The notes: a model not told the origin generated them from the sequence alone. A DNA stretch of 35,448 nucleotides from an uncultured beta proteobacterium (GCA_903847325.1 CAINDJ010000407.1:1-35448), one strand, 5' to 3'. Positions 1 to 10,321 are shown, counted from the first letter of the stretch. Translations and numbers: made by a program.

Positions 1-686
1 ATGAATTCGCTAAGCGCGATGAGGGGAGTCTGGTGATTGCCTGCACCCACACTCAGGCGCGTTATGTATTGCCTAAAGTCATCCCCGCCTTTCGTCAGAA
101 ATTTCCACGCGTGCATCTTGCCCTGGCAGAGGGTAGCCCTCCCCAGTTAGCCGAAATGGTTTTGCATGAGCATGCTGATCTGGCCATTGCCACTGAGTCA
201 CTTTCGCTGACGCCTGGGCTGGAAACGTTGCCTTGTTACACCTGGGAGCACACGGTAGTGGTCCGTCCTGATCATCCTCTGGCAGAATTGTCCAAGAAAA
301 AAGGCTTTGCCCTAACACTTGAACACCTCGCCAACTATCCCATCGTGACCTATGATCGTGCATTTTCAGGACGCCGTTCGGTCAATGAGGCGTTCGAAAA
401 AGTTAATTTACACCCTGATATCGTGCTTGAGGCCATCGATGCCGATGTGATTAAAACCTACGTGGATGTAGGGCTTGGCATTGGCATCATTGCTGGCGTA
501 GCCTACGAGCCGGCGCGTGATACGAATCTTGTTAGCTTGCCAGCCGGGCATCTTTTCGGTAATCAGACTACCCACATCGCGATCAAGTCGGGCGTCTTTC
601 TGCGCGATTACGTGTACACATTTATTTCCATGCTGACTCCCGAACTGACAGAGGATGCTGTGAGGGAACTCATAGAAACTAAATGA
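1..686 (+). CDS. CysB-like LysR-family transcriptional regulator, C-terminal part (5' end outside window)
   Basis: The frame is open to the window edge (EFAKRDEGSL upstream of the listed start) and reads EGSLVIACTHTQARYVLPKVIPAFRQKFP, typical of the CysB/Cbl effector domain; stop TGA at 684-686. Confidence 0.88.
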   Translation, partial: EFAKRDEGSLVIACTHTQARYVLPKVIPAFRQKFPRVHLALAEGSPPQLAEMVLHEHADLAIATESLSLTPGLETLPCYTWEHTVVVRPDHPLAELSKKKGFALTLEHLANYPIVTYDRAFSGRRSVNEAFEKVNLHPDIVLEAIDADVIKTYVDVGLGIGIIAGVAYEPARDTNLVSLPAGHLFGNQTTHIAIKSGVFLRDYVYTFISMLTPELTEDAVRELIETK

Positions 687-716
687 GAATAGGTATTATT
701 ACGCTTGCATTTTAAA

Positions 717-731
717 TGGGAATCATTATCA
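717..731. promoter_or_regulatory. Fur-box-like palindrome upstream of the DUF2325-type gene
   Basis: TGGGAATCATTATCA matches the classical 7-1-7 Fur core TGATAATCATTATCA at 13 of 15 positions and lies 30 bp upstream of the ATG at 762. Confidence 0.6.
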
Positions 732-761
732 TTAAGGCTGTTCGTTTATGGAGCAGACTTA

Positions 762-1121
762 ATGTCGATATCTTGTATTCCAATGCCTACCCCGTCCGGG
801 GGCGTTCAGCGCGCGATCCGGCATGCCGTCATCGTCGGCGCAGATCGCCTGGGAAATATTCCCGACTTACTGCGTGATCACAATATTTCCATCACCCATC
901 ACATCAGCGGTCGCGACCCCGCGCATCAGAAAAAGACACTTCATCTGCCCACAGGGACACAAATTGTTATTCTGCTGACTGATTTTTTAGGTCACAACGT
1001 GATGAAAACTTTTCGCCAGGCAGCCCAGCGCGGGGGGATTCAGGTTGTTGCGTGCAGGCGCTCTGTGTGCGCCATGCAGCAGGCTTTGAACCAATGTGGG
1101 CTGTGCGCGAAATCTGCTTGA
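762..1121 (+). CDS. DUF2325-type small protein
   Basis: The ATG at 762 has GGAG at 750-753 as RBS, which fits better than the longer ORF start at 705. The core VIVGADRLGNIPDLLRDHNISITHHISGRD...VILLTDFLGHNVMKTFRQAAQRGGIQVVACRRS has DUF2325 character. Confidence 0.7.
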   Translation: MSISCIPMPTPSGGVQRAIRHAVIVGADRLGNIPDLLRDHNISITHHISGRDPAHQKKTLHLPTGTQIVILLTDFLGHNVMKTFRQAAQRGGIQVVACRRSVCAMQQALNQCGLCAKSA

Positions 1122-1147
1122 TGAGTTTAAGCGTTTACCAAGAATGA

Positions 1148-1789
1148 CTACTTGGCGGCGACTGTTTTCAGATCGAGACGGCGGGCGCCTGTGTAGCGCT
1201 TTGCCCAGTAACGGTCATTCATGTTTTCTACGCGAACCACACCACCCGAGGCGGGGGAGTGTACAAACTGATCCTGACCGATATAAACACCAACGTGCGA
1301 ATACTTACGACCCATCGTGTTAAAAAATACCAGGTCACCCACGGCAAGATCAGTGCGTGCAACGTTATCGCCTTGTCTGGCCATATCATCCGCACGTGGA
1401 GGTAATTTCAATCCAAGCGACTGATTCGCCGAGTAGCCAACTAAACCGCTGCAATCAAAGCCGGTATCGGGTGTTTTACCACCCGATCGATAGCGCACGC
1501 CCAGCTGCGTCATCATGTGCGCGGCGAGCGGGTGATCGATGTCTGCGAAGTACAGGCCATTACCACTTTTAGAGCGGGCCAGAAAAGCACCGATCGGATC
1601 GTTTGAATTGCGCCAGTCGGCGCTCGCAGCCGAATAACCACCCAAACCAAAACCAGCATTTTTTTGCGTTTCCATCCCCGTGCAACCACTTAATATAGTG
1701 AGGGCTGACACGGCGCTCAACCATGACGCACGCTTGAGCGCGCTGGCATGGTGGGAGAGGCGTACAAAGGATGGAAAAAATGAAATCAT
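1148..1789 (-). CDS. NlpC/P60 (C40) family peptidase, probable lipoprotein
   Basis: Lipobox-like LSGC after a hydrophobic N-terminus; FDCSGLVGYSA...GDLVFFNTMGRKYSHVGVYIGQDQFVHSP is the NlpC/P60 Cys/His signature. Confidence 0.88.
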   Translation of the reverse strand: MISFFPSFVRLSHHASALKRASWLSAVSALTILSGCTGMETQKNAGFGLGGYSAASADWRNSNDPIGAFLARSKSGNGLYFADIDHPLAAHMMTQLGVRYRSGGKTPDTGFDCSGLVGYSANQSLGLKLPPRADDMARQGDNVARTDLAVGDLVFFNTMGRKYSHVGVYIGQDQFVHSPASGGVVRVENMNDRYWAKRYTGARRLDLKTVAAK

Positions 1790-1937
1790 TCGGTCCGGTT
1801 TAAATTGAGTGCCTTATTGCATTGCGTCAATTCTGAGCTTTTTTTTGATAAATGGCAAGCCTCGTGAAAGCTTTACCTGCCACAATCATAGTACAAAAAG
1901 TGATTCCCCCCCAAAAACTAATTCTCGGAGACTATCC

Positions 1938-3824
1938 ATGAATGCTGTCCAAGCTTTCCACCGCCGCTCGATTCAGGATCGTGATCAATTCTGGCGAGAT
2001 GAGGCTGCAGCGATTCACTGGCAAGTCCCCTTTACGCAGGTTCTAGATGATTCTAAGTTACCCTTTGCCAAGTGGTTTGTAGGCGGCCAGACTAACCTTT
2101 GTTTTAACGCGGTCGACAGGTGGCTGGACAGCCGTGCAGATCAGCCGGCGCTGATCTGGGTGTCGACCGAGGTCGATCAGGAGCAAACCTATACTTACCG
2201 TCAGCTGTATCAAGAGGTCAATGCGGTCGCCGCAATGCTCAAAGCGCAGGGCGTCGGGCAGGGCGATCGTGTACTCATCTATATGCCAATGGTGCCTGAG
2301 GCTGTTTTTGCGATGCTGGCCTGTGCGCGTCTGGGAGCGATCCACTCGGTCGTGTTTGGTGGATTTGCGTCAGTCAATCTGGCGCAGCGTATCGACGATG
2401 CCAAACCTAAAGTTATCGTCTGTGCGGATGCGGGCGCGCGCGCTGGCAAAGTCACTCCCTACAAGCCTTTGTTGGACAAAGCCGTTTCGCTTTGTACGGC
2501 CCCACCCGAAAAAGTAATCGTCGTGGATCGTGGCTTATTTGCTTTTGAGCCCGTCGCAGGACGTGATCTTGACTATGCTAGCTTGCGCAAACAATTTGAC
2601 GGGGTGGAGATCCCTGCTGTCTGGCTCGAGTCATCCGCACCAAGCTATGTGCTCTACACCTCAGGTACAACGGGCAAGCCCAAAGGCGTTCAGCGCGATG
2701 TCGGCGGTTATGCGGTTGCGCTGGCGTCCTCGATCAAGCATATTTTTAATGGAAAACCAGGCGACACTTTTCTTTGTACCAGTGATATTGGCTGGGTCGT
2801 GGGTCATTCCTATATTGTGTATGGCCCCCTCATTGGCGGTCAGACCACCATTCTTTACGAAGGTACACCTGTCAGGCCGGATGGCGGGATTCTCTGGAGC
2901 CTGGTTGAGCGCTTCAAGGTCGACACAATGTTTTCTGCACCCACGGCTATTCGTGTACTCAAAAAGCAGGATCCGGGTCTGCTCAAAAAATACGACCTGT
3001 CCTCTTTGCGCGCTTTATATATGGCAGGTGAGCCGCTGGACGAACCTACCGCTCAGTGGATCTCTGAAGGCCTGGGTAAACCGATTATCGATAATTACTG
3101 GCAGACTGAAACAGGCTGGCCGATCCTGGCTGGTCAGCCCGGCATTGAAAATGTTCCGACTAAATTCGGCAGCCCCTCCTTTCCCGTCTATGGTTTTGAT
3201 GTCCGCGTGATCGATGAGCAGACAGGTCAGGATCTTGGCGCCAATCAGAAAGGGGTAGTCGCGATTGTGCCTCCTTTGCCGCCAGGTGCGATGACCACCA
3301 TCTGGGGAGATGATGCGCGCTTTGTCGAAACGTATTTTTCGTCGATTCCCGGGCGGCAGGTGTATTCAACCTTTGACTGGGGCCTGGTCGATGAGGATGA
3401 CTACTGGTTCATTCTGGGACGTACCGATGACGTGATTAACGTTGCCGGCCATCGCTTAGGCACCCGGGAAATCGAAGAATCCATTAATAGCCACTCAGCC
3501 GTGGCAGAGTCGGCGGTGGTCGGCATCGCCGACCAGCTTAAAGGTCAGGTTGCCGTGGGTTTTGCTGTACTCAAAGACCCAAGCTTGCTCGATGTCGCAG
3601 GTGCAACACAAAAACTCGAAGCAGAGATTATGAAAGTTGTGGATGAGCAGCTGGGGCCGGTTGCACGCCCAGCTCGGGTACGTTTTGTCACGACCCTGCC
3701 TAAGACGCGGTCTGGTAAAGTACTCCGTCGCGCGATTGTCGCGGTTTGCGAAGGACGCGACCCCGGTGATCTCACCACAATCGAAGACCCCACTGCACTT
3801 GAACAAATTAAGGATTCATTATGA
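1938..3824 (+). CDS. prpE: Propionate--CoA ligase (acyl-CoA synthetase)
   Basis: ATG at 1938 with GGAG upstream. [23 protein letters not shown] and [15 protein letters not shown] are adenylate-forming motifs; the RDVGGYAVAL segment and overall length fit PrpE. Confidence 0.85.
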   Translation: MNAVQAFHRRSIQDRDQFWRDEAAAIHWQVPFTQVLDDSKLPFAKWFVGGQTNLCFNAVDRWLDSRADQPALIWVSTEVDQEQTYTYRQLYQEVNAVAAMLKAQGVGQGDRVLIYMPMVPEAVFAMLACARLGAIHSVVFGGFASVNLAQRIDDAKPKVIVCADAGARAGKVTPYKPLLDKAVSLCTAPPEKVIVVDRGLFAFEPVAGRDLDYASLRKQFDGVEIPAVWLESSAPSYVLYTSGTTGKPKGVQRDVGGYAVALASSIKHIFNGKPGDTFLCTSDIGWVVGHSYIVYGPLIGGQTTILYEGTPVRPDGGILWSLVERFKVDTMFSAPTAIRVLKKQDPGLLKKYDLSSLRALYMAGEPLDEPTAQWISEGLGKPIIDNYWQTETGWPILAGQPGIENVPTKFGSPSFPVYGFDVRVIDEQTGQDLGANQKGVVAIVPPLPPGAMTTIWGDDARFVETYFSSIPGRQVYSTFDWGLVDEDDYWFILGRTDDVINVAGHRLGTREIEESINSHSAVAESAVVGIADQLKGQVAVGFAVLKDPSLLDVAGATQKLEAEIMKVVDEQLGPVARPARVRFVTTLPKTRSGKVLRRAIVAVCEGRDPGDLTTIEDPTALEQIKDSL

Positions 3825-4228
3825 AAACCAAAGCCGTATTGACCGACGCTGATGTTTCAAAAATGTTGGCCGCCTCAAAGGACTGTGCCAATAAAAATAA
3901 CTGGGCAGTGACAATCGCGATCGTTGACGACGGTGGCCATCTGCTCGGTTTGCAGCGTCTGGATGGTGCGGCGCCTGTTTCCGCGCATATCGCTCCCGCT
4001 AAAGCGCACACCGCTGCGCTGGGTCGCCGCGAAACCAAAGTCTACGAAGACATCATCAATAATGGTCGTACCGCATTTCTGTCCGCGCCCTTAGTCGCTG
4101 GCATGCTCGAAGGCGGTGTGCCAATCGTGATTGATGGCGAAGTCATTGGTGCTGTCGGTGTCTCCGGCGTGAAATCTTCCGAGGACGCAGAAGTCGCTCA
4201 AGCCGGGATCGCTGCGCTGACTGCATGA
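3821..4228 (+). CDS. GlcG/HbpS-like heme-binding-domain family protein
   Basis: WAVTIAIVDDGGHLLGLQRLDGA...GGVPIVIDGEVIGAVGVSG is the GlcG/HbpS (DUF336) pattern. ATGA 4-bp overlap with prpE. Confidence 0.82.
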   Translation: MKTKAVLTDADVSKMLAASKDCANKNNWAVTIAIVDDGGHLLGLQRLDGAAPVSAHIAPAKAHTAALGRRETKVYEDIINNGRTAFLSAPLVAGMLEGGVPIVIDGEVIGAVGVSGVKSSEDAEVAQAGIAALTA

Positions 4229-5568
4229 TGCAGCGCGATTCACGCATACTCAATCCGGGTGTGCGTGCCCGCGAAATGTGGGCCTGGGCGTTGCTTGATT
4301 TTGCAAACTCGGGCTACACCACGGTGGTGCTCACTGCCGTTTACAGCGCCTACTTCGTAGGCGTGGTTGCATCCAGCGCCCCGTGGGCGACATTTGCCTG
4401 GACTGCGACACTCTCTGTTTCTTATCTCCTTGTGATGTGTAGTCTGCCGTGGCTCACCGGATACGCCGATGCGCATGCGGGCCGCAAACGAATGCTTTTT
4501 AGCAGTGTCTTGGGGTGTGTGGTGTTCACCGCGTTGCTTGCGCGCACGGGCCCTGGGGATCTCTGGATCGCCGTACTGTTCGTCGTCTGCTCAAACTACT
4601 GCTTCAGTCTGAGTGAGTCAGCCATTGCATCTTTTCTTCCCTCTCTCGCCAGGCAAGACTCACTTGGCAGGGTGAGTGGCATAGGCTGGGGGGTGGGGTA
4701 TATCGGAGGATTGCTCGCCTTGGGCGTCGCCTTGTGGCTTGTTACACGGGGTCAGGCGCAAGGGCTGGGGGCTCAGGTGACCGTTCCCTGGGTGCTGCTG
4801 TCGACCGCTGCCATTTTTTCTTTGGCGACAATCCCTGCCTGGTTTCTGCTGAAAGAACGTGGCGTTGCGCAACCGAACGCACTGAGCCGTGATTTAAGCG
4901 GAATCTGTCAGATGCTGGCCAGGATGTTTTCTGAGCTGAGTCGTGATTTTTCTGAGTTTAGACGCCTGTTGATTTGTATCGTCTGTTATCAGGCGGGCAT
5001 CTCCGTTGTTATTACGCTGGCAGCCGTCTACGCCGAGCAGGTGATGGGCTTTAGCATGACGCAAACCATCATGCTGATTGTTGCCGTGAATATCGCAGCC
5101 GCATTAGGCGCCTTATCATTTGGCCCTATTCAGGATTGGCTGGGCCACCGTCGGGCGCTCGCACTTGCTTTGATGGGTTGGCTGATCACTAGTTTGACTG
5201 CCTACGCCGCGGTGAGCGCAGCTGTTTTTTGGTTTGCGGCCTGTCTGGCTGGCCTTTGTATGGGGACCACCCAGAGCGCCGGACGGGCGATGGTCGGTGC
5301 CTTTGCGCCTGCAGACAGGTTATCGCGGTTTTTTGGTTTATGGAGTTTTGCCACGCAGTTGGCCGCGGCAATCGGCCCCTTAGCCTATGGTGGCGTGACC
5401 TGGGCGACGGGGGGTAATCAGCGCTTGGCGATGCTCAGCACGAGCTTGTTTTTTCTTGTTGCGCTTATTATTCTTAAAAATATCTCTTGGGAGCGTGGTC
5501 AAAAGCAGAGGGAAATGTCGTACGGTCTATACGGCGTATGTAAGCAAGAAGTAAGAGCGCAAGATTAA
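4225..5568 (+). CDS. MFS transporter, UMF1/Atg22-like
   Basis: Multiple hydrophobic helices; N-terminal MWAWALLDFANSGYTTVVLTAVYSAYFV is typical of the UMF1 family. Overlaps the upstream gene by 4 bp. Confidence 0.82.
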   Translation: MMQRDSRILNPGVRAREMWAWALLDFANSGYTTVVLTAVYSAYFVGVVASSAPWATFAWTATLSVSYLLVMCSLPWLTGYADAHAGRKRMLFSSVLGCVVFTALLARTGPGDLWIAVLFVVCSNYCFSLSESAIASFLPSLARQDSLGRVSGIGWGVGYIGGLLALGVALWLVTRGQAQGLGAQVTVPWVLLSTAAIFSLATIPAWFLLKERGVAQPNALSRDLSGICQMLARMFSELSRDFSEFRRLLICIVCYQAGISVVITLAAVYAEQVMGFSMTQTIMLIVAVNIAAALGALSFGPIQDWLGHRRALALALMGWLITSLTAYAAVSAAVFWFAACLAGLCMGTTQSAGRAMVGAFAPADRLSRFFGLWSFATQLAAAIGPLAYGGVTWATGGNQRLAMLSTSLFFLVALIILKNISWERGQKQREMSYGLYGVCKQEVRAQD

Positions 5569-5643
5569 CCTTACGAATGATACAGGTATAAATTATGTAT
5601 AAAAATATTCCGAATTCCCTGGTCAACGAGGAGACCCCAGTCC

Positions 5644-7623
5644 ATGTCTAATTCAATCGAATCCGTTCTGGTCGAGACGCGTGTTTTTCCGCCTCCACAG
5701 GAATTTGTTAAACAAGCAAACGTATCTGGTCAGGCAGCTTATCAGGCGCTGCTTGATGAGTCCGATCGCGATCCAGATGGTTTTTGGGGGCGCCATGCGC
5801 GTGAAAATCTGACCTGGAGCAAGCCGTTTACGCAAGTGCTGGACGAGTCTAAAGCGCCTTTCTATAAATGGTTTGGCGATGGTGAACTCAATGTCAGTGA
5901 AAATTGCCTTGATGTGAACTTAAAAAATGGCAACGCTAATAAAGTCGCGATTATTTTTGAAGCCGATGGTGGCGAAGTCAAAAAAGTCACATACCAGCAG
6001 CTCTATGAATTGGTGTGTAAATTTGCCAATGGTTTGAAATCACTCGGTTATAAAACCGGTGATCGTTCAGTCATATATTTGCCGATGTCGATCGAAGCAG
6101 TCGTCGCGATGCAGGCCTGCGCCCGTCTGGGTATTACGCACTCTGTCGTGTTTGGCGGATTTTCAGCCAAGAGTTTGCATGAGCGTATTACTGACGTGGG
6201 TGCGAGTCTGGTCATTACCGCCGACGAACAAATGCGTGGCGGCAAGGCGATTGCGCTTAAGCCTGCGGTAGACGAGGCATTTGCCATGGGCGGCTGCGAG
6301 GCCGTTCGTCATTGCGTGGTTTACAAACGTACAGGTGGCAAAGTCGCCTGGGATGCCAAACGTGATATCTGGATGCATGAGCTTGCAGATCATCAATCCG
6401 CTGAATGCGCACCGGTTCCGGTCAATGCGGAGCATCCGCTTTTCATTCTCTATACCTCGGGCTCGACCGGTAAACCCAAGGGCGTGCAACACTCCTCAGG
6501 CGGTTATTTGCTGTGGGCCAAGCTCACCATGCAGTGGGTGTTCGACGCCAAGGCGAGCGATGTATTCTGGTGTACGGCTGATGTGGGCTGGGTGACGGGC
6601 CATACGTACATTACCTATGGCCCACTGGCTGCTGGTCTGACACAAATCGTATTTGAAGGCGTGCCGACATATCCTGACGCGGGCCGTTTCTGGAAAATGA
6701 TTCAGGATCACAAGGCCACGATTTTTTATACCGCTCCCACAGCGATTCGTTCTCTGATCAAAGCCTCGGATGCTAACGAAGCGCATCATCCAAAATCTTA
6801 TGATCTGACCAGTCTCAGACTGTTGGGATCGGTGGGTGAGCCAATCAATCCGGATGCATGGATGTGGTATCACAACAATGTCGGTGGCGGTCGCTGCCCG
6901 ATTGTCGATACCTGGTGGCAAACCGAGACGGGTGGCCACATGATTACCCCGTTGCCGGGTGCGACCCCTCTGAAACCAGGCTCATGCACCACGCGTCTGC
7001 CAGGCATTACCGCAGCCATTGTGGACGAGGCGGGTGGTGATGTTGAGGCCGGTCATGGTGGATTCCTTGTCATCAAGCGGCCCTGGCCCTCCATGATTCG
7101 TAACATCTGGGGTGATCCGGATCGTTATATCTCGAGTTATTTTCCTTCGGAGCTTGGTGGCTATTACCTTGCGGGTGATGGCGCGCAGTGCGACAAAGAC
7201 GGCTGCTTCTGGATCATGGGGCGCATTGATGATGTGCTTAACGTCTCTGGTCATCGCCTGGGCACCATGGAAGTCGAATCCGCTCTGGTCTCCCATGAGC
7301 TTGTCGCCGAGGCTGCCGTAGTGGGGCGTCCCGATGCAACGACTGGCGAGGCGGTGGTTGCGTTCGTCGTGCTCAAACGAACATGCCCAGAGGGCGCTGA
7401 GGCGATTGCAATTGGCAAACAACTGCGCGACTGGGTAGCCAAGGAAATCGGTCCAATTGCCAAGCCTAAAGAGATTCGCTTTGGCGATAATTTACCTAAG
7501 ACGCGTTCAGGCAAGATCATGCGCCGGTTATTGCGTGTAGTCGCCAAGGGCGAAAAAATCACGCAGGATGTATCGACGCTTGAAAATCCTGCGATTCTGG
7601 ATCAGCTTTCCTCACCCGTGTGA
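5644..7623 (+). CDS. acs: Acetate--CoA ligase
   Basis: Full-length (659 aa); [41 protein letters not shown] and [24 protein letters not shown] upstream of the ATG. Confidence 0.93.
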   Translation: MSNSIESVLVETRVFPPPQEFVKQANVSGQAAYQALLDESDRDPDGFWGRHARENLTWSKPFTQVLDESKAPFYKWFGDGELNVSENCLDVNLKNGNANKVAIIFEADGGEVKKVTYQQLYELVCKFANGLKSLGYKTGDRSVIYLPMSIEAVVAMQACARLGITHSVVFGGFSAKSLHERITDVGASLVITADEQMRGGKAIALKPAVDEAFAMGGCEAVRHCVVYKRTGGKVAWDAKRDIWMHELADHQSAECAPVPVNAEHPLFILYTSGSTGKPKGVQHSSGGYLLWAKLTMQWVFDAKASDVFWCTADVGWVTGHTYITYGPLAAGLTQIVFEGVPTYPDAGRFWKMIQDHKATIFYTAPTAIRSLIKASDANEAHHPKSYDLTSLRLLGSVGEPINPDAWMWYHNNVGGGRCPIVDTWWQTETGGHMITPLPGATPLKPGSCTTRLPGITAAIVDEAGGDVEAGHGGFLVIKRPWPSMIRNIWGDPDRYISSYFPSELGGYYLAGDGAQCDKDGCFWIMGRIDDVLNVSGHRLGTMEVESALVSHELVAEAAVVGRPDATTGEAVVAFVVLKRTCPEGAEAIAIGKQLRDWVAKEIGPIAKPKEIRFGDNLPKTRSGKIMRRLLRVVAKGEKITQDVSTLENPAILDQLSSPV

Positions 7624-7662
7624 TTGGACAGCATTCACGTTTTACCGATGAGTGAGTATTTC

Positions 7663-7692
7663 GGGGATCTGGATTCAGATCCCCGTTTTTTT
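7663..7692 (+). terminator. Rho-independent terminator after acs
   Basis: GGGGATCTG-GATT-CAGATCCCC is a perfect 9-bp stem with a tetraloop, followed by G and an 8-T tract. Confidence 0.93.
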
Positions 7693-7703
7693 TGGTATGC
7701 CAG

Positions 7704-8219
7704 TCAATCAGCGATCGGCTGAAGATCCAGTGCAGGAACCGTAATGATCTGAGGTATGTGGCCGGTCAGTGCTAAAAACTTGTTTAAATTTGAATGTGAA
7801 ACGATCATCGTTGCGGTGTTTTTAAGTGGATGTGCATGTATCGCATCCGCAGCCCATAGCGATTGATCAATGACGCACCGCACTGATTGGGTTCGGTCGT
7901 TGACGAGTCCGAACACGCTCACCGAACCTGGCTTGACGCCCAGATAATCCATGAGGCGTTGTGCGGAGGCGAATCCTAATCTATTTACGCCGAGCAGATC
8001 GCTCAGTTTCGCAAGATCTACAGACAGGTGGGCGGGGACGACCACCAAAAAATGCTGAAGTCCTTTTTTATCACGTAAAAAAAGATTTTTTGTATTTGCG
8101 CCGGGCAGCTTTGATGCCAATAACGTTGAGTCAGCAACCGTCATGAACGCTTCGTGTTCATAGCGTGCCAATTCAATATTATTCAGAGACAGGAATTCCC
8201 GGAAATTGTTTTCGCCCAT
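7704..8219 (-). CDS. YbaK/ProX-type prolyl-tRNA synthetase-associated domain protein (probable trans-editing aminoacyl-tRNA deacylase)
   Basis: GANTKNLFLRDKKGLQHFLVVVPA...RLGFASAQRLMDYLGVKPGSVSVFGLVND is characteristic of PrdX/ProX-like editing domains. Confidence 0.85.
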   Translation of the reverse strand: MGENNFREFLSLNNIELARYEHEAFMTVADSTLLASKLPGANTKNLFLRDKKGLQHFLVVVPAHLSVDLAKLSDLLGVNRLGFASAQRLMDYLGVKPGSVSVFGLVNDRTQSVRCVIDQSLWAADAIHAHPLKNTATMIVSHSNLNKFLALTGHIPQIITVPALDLQPIAD

Positions 8220-8336
8220 TTCGCTGAGTGTCAGACGTTGTATTGTGGTGACAAAGAAAGCGTATTTAAGCTTAATGTATGTGGGCGTTCCTTGCTGAAG
8301 CTTACATTGCAGTTTTGTTAACTGTAAGAGTTAGTT

Positions 8337-9770
8337 TCAGAGAATTCTGATGGCAACCTGTTTGGTGACAAAACTAAAACTCAGGATTTCGTATTGCCAG
8401 CCATAGGTCCGGGAGGCTTCGATGAACGCTTTATGTTCGTCTTCCCGCCAGGAAATATTGCCGATGTACTCGTCGAAAACCATCACGGTACCTGACACCA
8501 CCTGGTGGGCCAGCGCATCAAGTACAGTTTTTGTTGAGCTATATAAATCGCAATCGATATTCATGAAACGGATCGCACCTGTTTCATTCTGAATAAATTT
8601 CGGGATGGCGTATTCAAACCAGCCTGCGTGTAGCGTAACGTTGGCGGGGACTTCCGGAATAATTCCTTCTGTTGAATAGCTGCCAGAGGTCTCGTGGTTC
8701 CAGTCCTCAGGTATGCCTTCAAAGCTGTCAAAACCGTGCACACGTCCTTTTGTAAGCGCTGCGATCTGTCGAATGGACTTGCCGTTGAAGACACCAAATT
8801 CCATCACGAGTCCCTCAGGATTTGTATGATCCATTGCGAATTTGAAAGTCTTGGCTGCAATGCCCAGCATCTTTGGTACGGATGTAGCCGATGAGTAATT
8901 TTTAGCAGACTTTATATAGTTCCATGCGTCGAGATCTGCTTTAAATAAAGCATCTCCCTCTGTTTGCGTAAATAGCGTATTAGCAATTTCAGTATGACCG
9001 CAGTAATCGTGGAGCATGCCTAAAAAGAATCGATAGCTGTGATTTTGTGGCTGAATCTTGCAGGCTTTTTCTAAGCAGCTGATGGCGTCGTTGAGGTTTT
9101 CTGTGTTCAGGACTAAGGCATGCAGGTTGTAGAAAGCCTCGGCAAAATCAGGGTCAAGCTTTTGTGCCTTTTTGTAGCAGGAGATGGCTTCGCCTGCCAT
9201 TCCTGCTTCACTTAATGAAACACCCAGATTGTTATAGGCGGCTGCATAAGCAGGGTTCAGACGCACCGCCTGACGAAAATACGCGATCGCGCGCTCGGGC
9301 TGAAAGTAATCCTGATGACAGACGCCCAGGTTGTAATGGATCTGTTCTGCCTGGGGGGCGAGTTTGAGCGCACGCTCATAACAAGCGATTGCACCAGCTT
9401 TGTCCCCCGCGCGTTTAAGCAGGTTTCCCAGGTTGCAGTGTGCTTCGACGTAATTGGGATTAAGCGCGAGTGCTTGCTGGTAGCTTTCGGCCGCTGAATC
9501 TTTAAGCCCTGCCTGATTCAGTGATACGGCCTTTTGAAAGGGGATCACGGGTTCGTTAGGGCTGAGTGTGCTCGCACGCTCGAATAGTTCAATGGCATGT
9601 GTGTGGTTGGACTGATCCTGGGCGATTAAGCCCTGCAGGTATAGTGCGTGTGCAAAGCTCGGGGAGGATTGCGGGATCGCAGCGTAGATCGCGGCGGCTT
9701 CGTTCAGGCGACCGGCCTGATGGTGTGCCATGCCGGCTTGGATAGAGGGAGTCGTGTTTTTTTCTGACAT
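8337..9770 (-). CDS. TPR-repeat protein fused to a TylF/macrocin-O-methyltransferase-like SAM-dependent domain
   Basis: Repeated 34-aa TPR units in the N-terminal half (for example YVEAHCNLGNLLKRAGDKAGAIACYERALKLAP). C-terminal half has LVMEFGVFNGKSIRQIA...VHGFDSFEGIPEDW...FMNIDCDLYSST...GTVMVFDEY. Confidence 0.88.
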   Translation of the reverse strand: MSEKNTTPSIQAGMAHHQAGRLNEAAAIYAAIPQSSPSFAHALYLQGLIAQDQSNHTHAIELFERASTLSPNEPVIPFQKAVSLNQAGLKDSAAESYQQALALNPNYVEAHCNLGNLLKRAGDKAGAIACYERALKLAPQAEQIHYNLGVCHQDYFQPERAIAYFRQAVRLNPAYAAAYNNLGVSLSEAGMAGEAISCYKKAQKLDPDFAEAFYNLHALVLNTENLNDAISCLEKACKIQPQNHSYRFFLGMLHDYCGHTEIANTLFTQTEGDALFKADLDAWNYIKSAKNYSSATSVPKMLGIAAKTFKFAMDHTNPEGLVMEFGVFNGKSIRQIAALTKGRVHGFDSFEGIPEDWNHETSGSYSTEGIIPEVPANVTLHAGWFEYAIPKFIQNETGAIRFMNIDCDLYSSTKTVLDALAHQVVSGTVMVFDEYIGNISWREDEHKAFIEASRTYGWQYEILSFSFVTKQVAIRIL

Positions 9771-9827
9771 GACTGAATTCTAGCGTGCGATGGTACTCTT
9801 GCAAGCCTGAATGACTCAATTAAAGAG

Positions 9828-10298
9828 ATGACGATGTTAATGGCAACACTTTATTCGCTGCATATCTTTGCGGTAATGGTCTGGATTGGTGGAATGTTCT
9901 TCGCGCACATGGCGTTACGCCCGACCGCAGCCACGGTTTTGCAGCCGCCCGAGCGTTTGCAGTTATTAGCGGGCGTATTCACCCGTTTCTTTATCTGGGT
10001 CAAAGTCTCGATTGTGCTGCTGTTCGTGTCAGGACTGTGGCTGATTCATATACATGGCAGTTTTGCTAAAGCCGGCTGGCACGTGCATCTGATGCTCCTG
10101 ATCGCAGTCATCATGACGATTATTTTTGGGGTGATCTATGCGGTACCTTTCAAGGCGCTCAAGGCTGCCGTCGCGGCCAAACAGTGGCCCGCAGGCGGTG
10201 CCGCGATGGCGCAGGTGCGAAAGCTGGTCGGAATCAATCTGATCCTCGGACTTTTTGTCATGGTAATCGGTGTGAGCGGTCGGTTTTTAGTGCTCTGA
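9828..10298 (+). CDS. CopD-like small integral membrane protein
   Basis: Several hydrophobic helices; LHIFAVMVWIGGMFFAHMALRP resembles CopD/DUF2214-type membrane proteins. Confidence 0.65.
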   Translation: MTMLMATLYSLHIFAVMVWIGGMFFAHMALRPTAATVLQPPERLQLLAGVFTRFFIWVKVSIVLLFVSGLWLIHIHGSFAKAGWHVHLMLLIAVIMTIIFGVIYAVPFKALKAAVAAKQWPAGGAAMAQVRKLVGINLILGLFVMVIGVSGRFLVL

Positions 10299-10321
10299 GT
10301 GATTTTAGAAAGATTATTTTT

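Noticed and set aside
2530-3210. 226-aa plus-strand ORF inside prpE
   Set aside because: Out-of-frame overlap with conserved PrpE motifs; no domain pattern or RBS.
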